Shown here: one piece after another, positions 8,263-17,123 of the stretch
Position numbering within the stretch: the stretch's first letter is position 1
Layout of the letters: each line of letters starts with the position of its first letter
Assembly (NCBI GenBank): GCA_902791985.1
Contig: CADAYD010000016.1
Coordinates: 1-38,665 of the forward strand
Length of the DNA stretch: 38,665 nucleotides
Reading direction: 5' to 3'
From: an uncultured bacterium
Lineage (GTDB): Bacteria; Cyanobacteriota; Vampirovibrionia; Gastranaerophilales; Gastranaerophilaceae
Notes under the pieces: generated by a model
Told to the model about the DNA's origin: nothing
The model's input: only the letters and a program-made list of their open reading frames with translations
Database searches by the model: none
Position numbers and translations under genes: made by a program

Positions 8263-9618
8263 ATGAAGAAAATATTTTGGTTGATAGTTTTATATATCAT
8301 ATTCATCGGAAATTATTCTTTCGGAGTACAAATCGTTTACCCCAAAAGTAAAAACGTAACAATAAATTCCGACAAAACATTTTTTGCAGGGAATGAATCC
8401 CCAAACAGAACACTAAAAATTAATTCCAAGAAGGTAAATTTACACCCAAGCGGCGGCTTCAGAAAAGCTGTTAACTTAAATTACGGTCTAAATACTTTTA
8501 CTATAGATAACGGAAAAGAAAAAGTAATTTATAAAATTACAAGACCTAAACAGGTTAATAAAACTGACATTACCCCCAGTGCAATAATTTACAAAAATTC
8601 GATATTCATTTCTATTATCAAAGATAATACACCTCTTCGTTCAACTCCAATAGACAAAGGCTTTAACAGGTTACAACATTTTAATAAAGGTATTGAATTT
8701 GAAGCAATAGGTGAAGAAAGAGGTTTTTATAAAGTCAAACTCAGCAGGGATGATTTTGGCTTCATATCAAAAGATTGTGCATCAGAAATTAATAAAAAAA
8801 ATCTTGCAAACGCAAATATAAAAGCTCTCGAACATAAAACAGAACATAATAACAAATACATTAAAATATCTCTTGATAAGCAAGTACCATATGCACTCTC
8901 AGAATCAGAACACGGCTTAGACATTGTAGTTTACAACACTGACAACCAGTTTCAAAAATACGAAGATTTTATTGAAGGAAAACCATTCGGATATACAAGT
9001 TATTACAATGATAATAACGAGCTGATTATATCAATGAAGAAATTTCCTATCACTGACAAAAAAAATCCTCTAAAAAATATCCGAATTACAATTGACCCAG
9101 GACATGGAGGAAACGAACTCGGAGCAACAGGCTGCTTAGGCACTCAAGAAAAAGATCTTAACTTAGAGATTGCTAAAATATTAAAGAATAAGTTAACTAA
9201 ATTGGGTGCCATTGTAAATATGACCAGAGAAAACGATACATTTGTAGAACTAAATGAACGTGTGGAACTAACTAATAACTTTAACTCAGACATTTTTATA
9301 AGCATACATAATAATTCAATTCCCGATTCTGCAGCAGATAAAGATGTAACAGGGACAGAACTTTATTATTTTTACCCTCAATCAAGAGAACTTGCAAAAA
9401 TTTTAGCAGAATCAATTTCCCAAAGAACAGGATTTAAAAACGGTAAAGCAAGAGGACAGAGTTTTGCCGTTATAAGAAACACTCATTGTATAGCTATATT
9501 AGCCGAGATTGGTTACTTGATTAATCCTGAAGACAATTATAAACTTATAAATAAAGATTTTCAAAATAAAATCACAGACGGGATAATTGACGGATTGGAG
9601 AAATATTTAAGACAATGA
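8263..9618 (+). CDS. Secreted N-acetylmuramoyl-L-alanine amidase (Amidase_3)
   Basis: Zinc hydrolase that cuts the amide bond between peptide stem and glycan in peptidoglycan, acting outside the membrane. From the ATG at 8263 the protein is 451 aa and opens with a signal peptide (MKKIFWLIVLYIIFIGNYSFG). The frame extends back to a TTG at 8209, but that start would bury the signal. A beta-rich N-terminal region and an SH3-like segment (TPLRSTPIDKG ... GFYKVKLS) precede the catalytic domain in the last ~190 residues. The zinc ligands are visible: His in DPGHGG, Glu in EKDLNLE and His in ISIHNN; the catalytic Glu is in LAEIGYLINPED. The stop overlaps the next ATG (ATGA), so it is coupled to the DUF3326 gene. 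Confidence 0.93.
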   Translation: MKKIFWLIVLYIIFIGNYSFGVQIVYPKSKNVTINSDKTFFAGNESPNRTLKINSKKVNLHPSGGFRKAVNLNYGLNTFTIDNGKEKVIYKITRPKQVNKTDITPSAIIYKNSIFISIIKDNTPLRSTPIDKGFNRLQHFNKGIEFEAIGEERGFYKVKLSRDDFGFISKDCASEINKKNLANANIKALEHKTEHNNKYIKISLDKQVPYALSESEHGLDIVVYNTDNQFQKYEDFIEGKPFGYTSYYNDNNELIISMKKFPITDKKNPLKNIRITIDPGHGGNELGATGCLGTQEKDLNLEIAKILKNKLTKLGAIVNMTRENDTFVELNERVELTNNFNSDIFISIHNNSIPDSAADKDVTGTELYYFYPQSRELAKILAESISQRTGFKNGKARGQSFAVIRNTHCIAILAEIGYLINPEDNYKLINKDFQNKITDGIIDGLEKYLRQ

Positions 9619-10601
9619 CATACAATAACGAATTATTTGGCGCATTTATTGTTCCGACAGGAATAGGAGCCTCAATTGGGGGATATGCCGGAGATGCATC
9701 CGCTTACGCAAGAAAATTTGCACAAAAATCAAGACTTATCGTAAACCCGAATGTTGTTAATGCAGGGGGATTTTCAGGCATAACAAATAAAATGCTATAT
9801 GTTGAAGGTTTCTCAATTGACAGCTTTTTTAAAGGTGAAATAAATCTTATTCCGGCTTGCAACAACAAAATTGGTATTGTATACGATTGTGCCATCCCGA
9901 ATGATGTTCTCAACGTTCATATCAACACTCAAAACGCTGTAAAAACCGTATACGGTGTAGATTTAAATGATTTTGAAGAAACTGAAGAGGCCGTTGGAGT
10001 AGAATTTTACGTTAACAATGAAGGGATATCAGTCGGAAACGTTAAAAATATATCAACAGTCGAAAATGCTTGCGAAAAACTAATAAATAACGGCTGCGAT
10101 GCAATTGCGATTGTCTGTCTTTTTGAAGAACCAGAAAGTGACAACGAAAATTATTCAAAAGGTATTGGAGTTGACCCTGTAGGAGGAGTTGAAGCAATAA
10201 TATCCCATGCTATTTCAAAAAAATTCAAAGTTCCATGTGCTCATTCTCCGGCTTTTATTGATTATCAAATAAAGCCGGAACTCGTAAACTCAAAAGCTGC
10301 CGCAGAATATATTACTCCGACATTTTTACCTTGTATATTATTGGGGCTTTCGAACGCGCCACAAATAACAACTAACTTGACTCAAGGAATAAACATTAAA
10401 GATTTAGACTACCTTATAATGCCATATAACTCACTTGGCAGTACCCCTGTTTTTGAAGCATTATCAAAAGGCATAAAAGTTTTTGCGATAAAAGAAAACA
10501 AAACAGAACTTGATGTAACAAAAGAAAAACTATTCCCAAATAGCGACATAATTGAAGTTGAAACTTATGACCAAGCATATGAGCAATTATTCGTATCTTA
10601 A
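9615..10601 (+). CDS. DUF3326 family protein
   Basis: The 328-aa protein matches my memory of DUF3326, a family of unknown function found mainly in cyanobacteria and photosynthetic eukaryotes. The conserved opening is FGAFIVPTGIGASIGGYAGDA (about residues 8-28), followed by NPNVVNAGGFSG and the segment GIGVDPVGGVEAIISHAIS. The sequence is Gly-rich and soluble, with no signal or membrane span. The ATG overlaps the amidase stop by 4 bases. Its 3' end overlaps that of the MacB-type permease gene by 15 bases (tail to tail). The activity is unknown; the Gly-rich N-terminus could bind a nucleotide or phosphate, but this is a guess. Confidence 0.8.
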   Translation: MTYNNELFGAFIVPTGIGASIGGYAGDASAYARKFAQKSRLIVNPNVVNAGGFSGITNKMLYVEGFSIDSFFKGEINLIPACNNKIGIVYDCAIPNDVLNVHINTQNAVKTVYGVDLNDFEETEEAVGVEFYVNNEGISVGNVKNISTVENACEKLINNGCDAIAIVCLFEEPESDNENYSKGIGVDPVGGVEAIISHAISKKFKVPCAHSPAFIDYQIKPELVNSKAAAEYITPTFLPCILLGLSNAPQITTNLTQGINIKDLDYLIMPYNSLGSTPVFEALSKGIKVFAIKENKTELDVTKEKLFPNSDIIEVETYDQAYEQLFVS

Positions 10602-11816
10602 CGCATCTATAGGATTAAGCAAAGAAGCTTTATACGCCGGGTAATACCCAAAACCGATTCCTATAGCTGCCGAAAATCCTAACGATAACAAAATTGAAGA
10701 TAGAGTTATAGCTATATTCATCCCCGCAAGGGTATGCATCAGATTCGCACCCACTATACCAACTGCCACCCCGACAAGACCTCCTGAGATGGATAATAAA
10801 AACGATTCTATTAAAAACTGAAATCGGATATCAGACGCTTTTGCACCTATTGCCATACGGATACCAATTTCTTTCGTTCTTTCGGTGACAGATACAAGCA
10901 TAATATTCATAATCCCAATTCCACCGACTATCAAAGAAACCCCTGCAATTGCACCAAGTAAAAGTGACATCGTTTTAGTCGCGGATTTTATAGTTTCCTG
11001 CATTTCTGCCAAGTTTCGTATTTCAAAATCATTATCCTGTTTGGCACCAATATGATGACGGGATTTTAATATTGCTTCGATATCCTCCTGAGCCATATTT
11101 ATTACATCATCATTCTGCGCTTTAACAGTAATCATATTAACAGTTCCGGGGAAATCAGTTCCGAAAACTTTTCTCTGAGCTGTTGTAATCGGTATAAATA
11201 CCAAATCATCCTGATCCTGTCCCATACCGCTTGAACCCTTACTTTTTAACAGACCGACAACTTTAAACGGGATATTACCTATTCTTATTGTTTTGCCTAT
11301 CGGATCAACGTCACCAAAGAGTTCATTGGAAACAGTCTGTCCAATGACGGCAACTTTTGTACCATTTTTTGAATCGTCAGGCAAAAAACCGCGCCCTGAT
11401 TCAATTTCGTAATTACGAATCATAAAATATGACATTGTTGTACCTGCGACAGATGTTGACCAGTTTTGATTCCCGTATGTAACCTGCTTACCTTCCGCAC
11501 TGTAAGGAGCAACAGCAAGAACACCCCTTGCCTTATCCTCAATAGCCTGAGCATCTTTCATAGTTAATGTCGGCTTTGACCCTGCCCCCATACGCACACC
11601 GCCTGATTTTGCGGATGCAGAACGAATCATTAGCAAATTACTACCCATTGATTCCATATCAGATGCGATTTTTTTACTTGCTCCTGAACCGACAGCAAGC
11701 ATTACTATTACGGCACTGACACCGATAATTATACCAAGACTTGTTAGCATTGAGCGCATCTTATTTATCTTTAAAGATATTATTGACATTTTTAATATTG
11801 ATTTAAAATCAAGCAT
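10587..11816 (-). CDS. MacB-type ABC transporter permease
   Basis: Inner-membrane component of a tripartite export system. The 409 aa follow the MacB/FtsX layout. An N-terminal membrane segment (SMLTSLGIIIGVSAVIVMLAVG, about 23-44) precedes a large periplasmic domain of about 220 residues (MacB-PCD type). Three C-terminal membrane segments belong to the FtsX domain, with the conserved VTERTKEIGIRMAIGA between the first two. In E. coli MacB the ATPase and permease are fused; here they are separate genes, a common arrangement. It is last in the tolC-macA-ATPase-permease operon, starting next to the ATPase stop. Substrate is unknown (macrolides, peptides or lipoproteins are possible). Confidence 0.93.
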   Translation of the reverse strand: MLDFKSILKMSIISLKINKMRSMLTSLGIIIGVSAVIVMLAVGSGASKKIASDMESMGSNLLMIRSASAKSGGVRMGAGSKPTLTMKDAQAIEDKARGVLAVAPYSAEGKQVTYGNQNWSTSVAGTTMSYFMIRNYEIESGRGFLPDDSKNGTKVAVIGQTVSNELFGDVDPIGKTIRIGNIPFKVVGLLKSKGSSGMGQDQDDLVFIPITTAQRKVFGTDFPGTVNMITVKAQNDDVINMAQEDIEAILKSRHHIGAKQDNDFEIRNLAEMQETIKSATKTMSLLLGAIAGVSLIVGGIGIMNIMLVSVTERTKEIGIRMAIGAKASDIRFQFLIESFLLSISGGLVGVAVGIVGANLMHTLAGMNIAITLSSILLSLGFSAAIGIGFGYYPAYKASLLNPIDALRYE

Positions 11817-11817
11817 T

Positions 11818-12534
11818 TTACGTTTCCCTTGTTCGTTGCTTTAACCATTCGTCTTTGGGTTGATCAAGAACAATCTTGCCGTCTTTGAATTTAACAACCC
11901 TTTGAGTATATTGTGCAATATCAGGCTCGTGAGTAACAAGAACTATTGTTTTGCCGAGCTTTTCATTGAGTGCAACAAAAAACTCCATAATCTCTATACT
12001 TGTTTTTGTGTCTAAGTTTCCTGTCGGTTCGTCTGCAAGAATCAGCGGGGCATCGTTTACAAGCGCTCTTGCTATTGCAACACGCTGCTGCTGACCACCT
12101 GACATCTGATTTGGCATGTGGTCTTCTCGGTTCTTTAGTCCTACAATTTCAAGAGCTTTTCTGCCTCTTTCAATACGCTCTTTTTCTGGTATTCCTTTAT
12201 ATATCATCGGCAGACAAACATTATCTAGCGCAGAAGTTCTTGAAATAAGATTAAACCCCTGAAAAACAAACCCCATTTTTTCGCATCGCATCATAGCTAA
12301 ACTGTCCGAATCCAAGTGTAACATATCTTGCCCGTCAAGGTAGTATTCTCCGGAATTTGGTTTGTCGAGTGTCCCTAGCATGTTCATAAATGTTGATTTG
12401 CCGGAACCTGATGCGCCCATAATGGCAACAAATTCACCCTGCTTAACACTTAACGATACATCATCTAAAGCGTTAAACGATTCCTCACCGGTTGAATATG
12501 TTTTTATTGCGTGTCGTACTGTTATTAAGTCCAT
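11818..12534 (-). CDS. MacB/LolD-type ABC transporter ATP-binding protein
   Basis: Cytoplasmic ATPase that drives the adjacent permease. The 238-aa protein has every ABC motif: Walker A GASGSGKST (about 40-48), Q-loop FVFQGFNLI, signature MSGGQQQR, Walker B LILADEPTGNLD and H-loop VTHEP. The sequence is of the MacB/LolD subfamily, typical of mechanotransmission exporters rather than importers. The RBS GGGGTAAAC precedes the ATG, 9 bases after the MacA-like gene. The frame ends with its own stop and the permease starts immediately afterwards, so the split is a genuine two-gene design and not a frameshifted fusion. Confidence 0.95.
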   Translation of the reverse strand: MDLITVRHAIKTYSTGEESFNALDDVSLSVKQGEFVAIMGASGSGKSTFMNMLGTLDKPNSGEYYLDGQDMLHLDSDSLAMMRCEKMGFVFQGFNLISRTSALDNVCLPMIYKGIPEKERIERGRKALEIVGLKNREDHMPNQMSGGQQQRVAIARALVNDAPLILADEPTGNLDTKTSIEIMEFFVALNEKLGKTIVLVTHEPDIAQYTQRVVKFKDGKIVLDQPKDEWLKQRTRET

Positions 12535-12543
12535 AGTTTACCC

Positions 12544-13734
12544 CTAAAACATTCCCGGAGGGCCGCCGCGTCGTTTACCCTGCGGCATCGCTTTACCGGA
12601 TTTACCTGTTGAACCTACTATAACCTTATCGCCGACTTTAAGTTTATTTGTTATTATCTGAACGTTTGAATCATCACTTGCGCCTTCTTTAACCGGCACT
12701 CTAACGGGTTCATTGTTCTCAAGAATCCAAACACCTTGTTCTTTATACTTTTGGCCGGTCAATTCAGGAGTATATTTAAGCGCAACTGAAGGGACACACA
12801 ATACATCTTTGTTCTGACTCGTTATTATTGAAACATTTGCAGTCATACCCGGTTTGAGTTTCAAATCCTCATTATCAACACTTACAATAACAGTGTAAGT
12901 AACAACATTTGATGTCGTCGTTGAATTTAAACGAACCTGAGTAACTTCACCATTAAAGGTTGCATCTGGATACCCGTCAAGCGTATATTCAGCTTGCTGC
13001 CCTTCTTTAACTCTGCCGATATCAGCTTCTGAAACATTTACTTCTATCTGCATCTTTTTCAAATCCTGCGCAATAGTAAAAAGTTCCGGAGCCTGAAAAC
13101 TTGCCGCAACCGGCTGTCCGACATCTATTGCACGTTTGATAATCGTTCCGTCAACCGGCGCAATAATTTTTGTGTAACTAAGATTTGTCATAGAAGTATT
13201 TAAACTTGCTCTAGCCTGCGAAATCGATGCTTTTTGTGCAACTAATGATGCTTGTTTTGCAAGATATTCACTCTCTGCCTTGTCAAGCTCACTGCGTGCT
13301 ATAAAATTTTTATCGTACAAATTTTTGTATCTCTGGTAAGTCTTTTGAGCATACATTAATTCTGCATTTAGTTTTGCAAGATTTGCCTCAGCATTTATAA
13401 TTTGAGCATTATTTTGATCGACTTGCGCCTGAAATGTCGCAGGGTCAATCTGAGCCAAAAGCTGTCCTTTTTTGACCTCGCTGTTATAATCAACATAAAT
13501 TTCTTTCATCAGACCTGATACGGTAGAACCAACACTGACAATATTTACGGGATTTATAGTACCTGAAGCCACAACAACTTGAGTAATCGTACAATTTTGA
13601 AGTTCCTTTGTCTGATATTGAACCTTATTCCCATGATGGAAGAAGAAATACCCTGCACAAGCCAAAACTAAAACAGTGGGAATAATTATTCTTTTCTTGG
13701 TCGCAACCGCTTTAATACTATTTTTTACGTCCAT
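12544..13734 (-). CDS. macA: MacA-like periplasmic adaptor (HlyD/RND membrane-fusion family)
   Basis: Bridges the inner-membrane MacB-type transporter and the TolC-type outer-membrane channel. The 396-aa protein has an N-terminal membrane anchor (about 15-32: RIIIPTVLVLACAGYFFFH). The lipoyl half-motif (VSVGSTVSGLMKEIYVDYNSEVKKG) is followed by a long alpha-hairpin coiled coil (about 95-170) and the second lipoyl half (KIIAPVDGTIIKRAIDVGQPV). The beta-barrel and membrane-proximal domains follow, and the protein ends in a Gly/Arg/Pro-rich tail (GKRRGGPPGMF). Its start overlaps the end of the TolC-like gene by 17 bases, with an RBS (AGAGGTGAAG) inside that gene. Confidence 0.92.
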   Translation of the reverse strand: MDVKNSIKAVATKKRIIIPTVLVLACAGYFFFHHGNKVQYQTKELQNCTITQVVVASGTINPVNIVSVGSTVSGLMKEIYVDYNSEVKKGQLLAQIDPATFQAQVDQNNAQIINAEANLAKLNAELMYAQKTYQRYKNLYDKNFIARSELDKAESEYLAKQASLVAQKASISQARASLNTSMTNLSYTKIIAPVDGTIIKRAIDVGQPVAASFQAPELFTIAQDLKKMQIEVNVSEADIGRVKEGQQAEYTLDGYPDATFNGEVTQVRLNSTTTSNVVTYTVIVSVDNEDLKLKPGMTANVSIITSQNKDVLCVPSVALKYTPELTGQKYKEQGVWILENNEPVRVPVKEGASDDSNVQIITNKLKVGDKVIVGSTGKSGKAMPQGKRRGGPPGMF

Positions 13735-15238
13735 TTTTCTTCACCTCTAAAGTTTTTGTAACTCGCTGCGGATATGATATAGCACTTTCCAATGCCGCAA
13801 GAGAAACATTATATAAATATATTGAATTAATGTATGAATGCTGTGCGTTATTGTATTCAAGTTTTGCGTTTTGAAGCTCCAAATAGTCGCCCAAACCAAC
13901 ATAATAACGACCTTCAGCCAATTCAAAATTTTCTCTGGTTTGACGAACCTTGACAGCTTGCAAGGGAATTTGTTTTGCAAGTTGAATCACATTTATATAG
14001 GCATTTTGGACCTGAAAATATATATCATCTTCAAGTTTTTGCAGGGTAATTTTTGCAATATCCAAATAATATTTACCGGCATCTACTCTGTTTTTCTGCG
14101 CCATAATATTCAGACTGCTTGAAAGGTTCAAACCAACATTTAAACTGTTTGTAGAAGATGATGCACTTGTATCTCTGAGTCCATACCCTGCATTAGCGCT
14201 GATTGCAGGGTAGAAATTACGTTTTATATATACCAAATTTTCCTCAATAGCATCAACTGTTGCCTTGTAAGCCTTCAAATCAAAACGATTTTTCTTCGCA
14301 ATTTTAAGACATTCTTGGAATGTGTACGGGAATTTTTCTATTTGATAATCTGTCAGAAGTTCAAGTTTTTCAATTGCAGAAGTCAATTTCGCATCTGAAA
14401 CACCAATAGGCGTTTTACTTGATTCTTTATCATCAATTTTATGGAATTTCGTCAAATCAACCGGCGCAGCAACATCAGTTAAATTCATCCCAAACACCGC
14501 TTCAATATTATAGTTCGGTGCTTCAGTCAGATACATCGCATTATTCAAATTTACAAGCGCATTTTGGTAGGCATTTTCAGATTCTATTAGTCTTATTTTT
14601 GAATCACTCAGAGTAACTTCTGAATTAACAAGGTCTATTTTAGATTTTAATCCTTCATCATAATAAGCCTTTGTTCGTATATAATTGCGTTCATTTATAT
14701 CTACATAAGCCTGATTAATCAGAACATTTGCACGAGCAGCAAGAACTCTGTAGTATTTTTGTTTAACATCAAAAGTCACTTCAACAACAGTATTATAGAA
14801 ATCATATTCATCTGCAATTAAGTAAAATTTTTGCATCTTTATTTGCGCATAAGTTTTACCAAAATCGAATAAAAGCATATTAAGATTTGCATTGAGATTA
14901 TACGAATTAACATCAGATGTTCTGTTACTAATCCTTGTATTCGTAAAATCATATCCCGCACCAATACCTATCGTAGGGAAAAATTGACTGCGAGCGATAT
15001 TTACATCGGTTTTAGATATCCAATAGTTGTACTGCGCCGCACGAACCGCAGGGCTGTTATTGAGTGCAATTCCTATACAATCATCTAAAGACAAAACAGA
15101 ACCCTGTTTTACTTTAACAGACTGGGCTTCAGTTTGTTCAATTTTTGGTGTTGGGTCATCATCAATAGCCAATACCGGCGCTGGCAAAATAAACGCGCTT
15201 AATAAAATTATTGTTGCGATTTTTTTATAAATACTCAA
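13718..15238 (-). CDS. TolC-family outer-membrane efflux protein
   Basis: Outer-membrane channel for the MacA/MacB-type exporter downstream. The 506-aa protein begins with a signal peptide (KKIATIILLSAFILPAPVLA). It contains two OEP repeats, each opening with the family signature (LSLDDCIGIALNNSPAVRAA near 50 and FQECLKIAKKNRFDLKA near 310). Both are followed by long helices and beta segments such as FFPTIGIGAGYDF and FYPAISANAGYGL. The start is a TTG at 15238, supported by the RBS AAAGG 8 bases upstream and by the position of the signal peptide. A linker rich in Asp/Lys/Ser (about 255-290) separates the repeats. First gene of the four-gene operon. Confidence 0.93.
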   Translation of the reverse strand: MSIYKKIATIILLSAFILPAPVLAIDDDPTPKIEQTEAQSVKVKQGSVLSLDDCIGIALNNSPAVRAAQYNYWISKTDVNIARSQFFPTIGIGAGYDFTNTRISNRTSDVNSYNLNANLNMLLFDFGKTYAQIKMQKFYLIADEYDFYNTVVEVTFDVKQKYYRVLAARANVLINQAYVDINERNYIRTKAYYDEGLKSKIDLVNSEVTLSDSKIRLIESENAYQNALVNLNNAMYLTEAPNYNIEAVFGMNLTDVAAPVDLTKFHKIDDKESSKTPIGVSDAKLTSAIEKLELLTDYQIEKFPYTFQECLKIAKKNRFDLKAYKATVDAIEENLVYIKRNFYPAISANAGYGLRDTSASSSTNSLNVGLNLSSSLNIMAQKNRVDAGKYYLDIAKITLQKLEDDIYFQVQNAYINVIQLAKQIPLQAVKVRQTRENFELAEGRYYVGLGDYLELQNAKLEYNNAQHSYINSIYLYNVSLAALESAISYPQRVTKTLEVKKNGRKK

Positions 15239-15364
15239 GATTATACCTTTGCCATAATTACATATATATAACGATTAAAACATATATTTGTTCATTTGAG
15301 GTCATATAAAAAGAGTAAAATATAAAAAAATTATACCTGTTAAAAATACTAAAATAAAAAGTGC
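15239..15364. other. Intergenic region between the tolC-type gene and tRNA-Gly
   Basis: About 125 very AT-rich bases. It should hold the promoter of the minus-strand efflux operon, but no convincing -35/-10 pair or operator was found by eye. Confidence 0.4.
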
Positions 15365-15392
15365 TTGCAAAAAATTTTTTTGCATGTATTAT
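15365..15392 (+). promoter_or_regulatory. tRNA-Gly promoter
   Basis: TTGCAA (15365-15370), a 16-base spacer ending GCATG, then TATTAT (15387-15392). The predicted start is about 14 bases before the mature tRNA. The -35 again sits in GCTTGCAA. Confidence 0.65.
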
Positions 15393-15412
15393 GGTTAGGT
15401 AAAATTAAATAA

Positions 15413-15487
15413 GCGGGGGTAATTCAGTGGTAGAATGCTTCCTTGCCAAGGAAGATGTCGCGAGTTCGAGCCTCGTCTCCCGCTCCA
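15413..15487 (+). tRNA. tRNA-Gly (anticodon GCC), CCA encoded
   Basis: A 75-base cloverleaf. The acceptor stem is GCGGGGG / CTCCCGC with discriminator T and an encoded CCA. The D arm contains TTCAGTGGTAGAA. The anticodon arm CTTCC-TTGCCAA-GGAAG gives anticodon GCC. The T arm is GCGAG-TTCGAGC-CTCGT. It reads Gly codons GGC and GGU. Confidence 0.97.
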
Positions 15488-15488
15488 T

Positions 15489-15522
15489 AAAGAGCCGTTG
15501 GACTTTTGTTCAATGGCTCTTT
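15489..15522 (+). terminator. Terminator of tRNA-Gly
   Basis: The outer stem AAAGAGCC / GGCTCTTT, extended by a few weaker pairs around a short loop, begins two bases after the tRNA CCA and ends in TTTATTGTT. Confidence 0.8.
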
Positions 15523-15736
15523 ATTGTTATAATTTGGATTGCCATTTGCATTGTATTACCTTTTTTTTCAGGACATTTGGTCGGAAGTGCAACTTTACCA
15601 AAAAACCGATTTACACACTTTTACTCACTATTTACTCACACCGGTCTGCTATTTCCCAATAATAGTGGTAGACTGAAGTCTACCCTACTTGCTAAATCAT
15701 AGCCAAGAAAATAATGTCCAATTATGTCCAGTTTAA
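15523..15736. other. Non-coding stretch beside tRNA-Gly with inverted and direct repeats
   Basis: No credible gene is present. It contains a perfect 8-bp inverted repeat, GGTAGACT-GA-AGTCTACC (15667-15684), a near-direct repeat TTTTACTCAC / ATTTACTCAC, and a second one, AATGTCC / TTATGTCC. Its position just 3' of a tRNA gene makes an old integration scar conceivable. No integrase and no second copy of the tRNA 3' end is present in the window. Confidence 0.4.
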
Positions 15737-16858
15737 TTACAGAGTTTTAAAGTTTAGATTTTGTAAAATTAATGCTTTTAAACCACTTCTATTGCCCGTT
15801 TTGTATGCTTCAACTTCTAACGGATTCTTTATATAATCTTTTGATACAGAAATAAATAATCCATCTCCAAGACCTACATAATTTTCCTGTGCTTTTAAAT
15901 ATGCCTCTGCATTCTTACCCATTTCAGAGGCAGGATTGATTTTGGGAGCATTAATTGAGCCTTTGAATGCCTCTCTCATTGTTTTTTCAATATCATTTTT
16001 CGCCCAATGAATATCGATAATTTCCTGTAATTGTATATCATTTTTACCTGCATTTTTTGGGGATTTTTTCAAAGTTTTTAGCATGTTGTTTTTTAAAGCA
16101 GACATATATCGTTCTATTCCAAAAGTTCTTATTATTGTATCAGCCTGTTCAAAATGCTTCAATTCATGAGTAATAAGATTGGTCTGATACCATTTGGGTA
16201 ATGAAGAAAATTCTTTTGTGAATTCTATTGTATTAGACTGAGGATTAAAACCACCCTGACAGCGATATTTAGTTATAAAATCAGGCATAAATGCTTCTTC
16301 TATTGACATTCCTGCTGTTTTATCATTAACAACAATCTTTTGGGGAGCTCTTTCAATAAGTCCATTTGAGCGAATAAGTTTTTGATAATAAGCAAATCCG
16401 AATTCATGTTTTGGCAATTTTACAATATCTTTTAGTAAATTTTTAAAATCTTTTGATATAAAAGCAGAAAATGTCTTATTAACAGGGTATAGAAGAGTTC
16501 TACCAGCTAATACATTTGCACCATGACGAATTTCTTTCATTAAACAAGACGCAGTCTCTTTCATAGCTTTAACATCACACTGATGTTGATACATCTTTAT
16601 TTCAGCATCTGACAATTTGGTAAATTTAGCGAATCCGTCAGATAATGTTTCTTTTAGCAATCCTGAAGATATAAATTCATCTGCAACTTTTTCCGGACTA
16701 TGAAACATCCACCAAATAGCATTTTTAATTTTTGCTGGTTTTTCTTTTATAATATGTTTTAAACCTTGTGTTAGCTGAGTATCTAATACATTTATTTCTG
16801 CCTTTGATTTCCCTATAAAACTTAACGCTGAACGTGCCAGCTTTAAAGCGATTGTCAT
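15737..16858 (-). CDS. Putative HExxH zinc-metallopeptidase-like protein, 373 aa
   Basis: Not a family I can name. A zincin-type motif HELKH is at residues 231-235 within NLITHELKHFEQAD, preceded by a segment likely to form the edge strand (NPQSNTIEFTKEFSS). A possible third ligand is in NPLEVEAY (345-352). The N-terminal 200 residues are helical and basic, with no signal peptide, so the protein is probably cytoplasmic or uses another export route. The RBS AGGGGAAATT precedes the ATG. It is monocistronic. The motif is seen directly; protease activity is inferred. Confidence 0.6.
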   Translation of the reverse strand: MTIALKLARSALSFIGKSKAEINVLDTQLTQGLKHIIKEKPAKIKNAIWWMFHSPEKVADEFISSGLLKETLSDGFAKFTKLSDAEIKMYQHQCDVKAMKETASCLMKEIRHGANVLAGRTLLYPVNKTFSAFISKDFKNLLKDIVKLPKHEFGFAYYQKLIRSNGLIERAPQKIVVNDKTAGMSIEEAFMPDFITKYRCQGGFNPQSNTIEFTKEFSSLPKWYQTNLITHELKHFEQADTIIRTFGIERYMSALKNNMLKTLKKSPKNAGKNDIQLQEIIDIHWAKNDIEKTMREAFKGSINAPKINPASEMGKNAEAYLKAQENYVGLGDGLFISVSKDYIKNPLEVEAYKTGNRSGLKALILQNLNFKTL

Positions 16859-17066
16859 AATTTCCCCTAATATTAATTTATTTCATATTTTCCCTGTATT
16901 TATATAAAGTATTTTTCTTTCCAAAAATTGACTTTTTATTAAGAATTTTAAAGTAATTAAATATATAAATCCTCCAATAACATGAAAATGGCACTTTAAA
17001 TATTATTTATAAATATTGAAACTATTACCCTATCGGGTAATGGTTTTGTATGTGTGAAGTTATACA
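16859..17066. other. Intergenic region upstream of the orphan response regulator
   Basis: About 200 AT-rich bases between divergent genes. It contains the palindrome described at 17024-17041. No ORF. Confidence 0.4.
17024..17041. promoter_or_regulatory. Perfect palindrome, possible regulator operator
   Basis: ATTACCC-TATC-GGGTAAT has a perfect 7-bp dyad about 80 bases before the response-regulator ATG. Its half-sites resemble the TACCY-type heptamers bound by some NarL-family regulators. An autoregulatory site is inferred. Confidence 0.4.
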
Positions 17067-17123
17067 TTGGTATTAGATAAAAAGAGTAGAAGATACACTA
17101 ATTACTACAGGGAGAGAACTGAT

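Noticed and set aside
10587-12534. MacB split into two genes by a frameshift
   Set aside because: The ATPase has a complete domain and its own stop, and the permease has a proper start next to it; separate ATPase and permease genes are normal for this exporter type.
15427-15702. 91-aa plus-strand frame starting inside tRNA-Gly
   Set aside because: It begins within the tRNA and runs through the terminator; no RBS and no recognisable protein.
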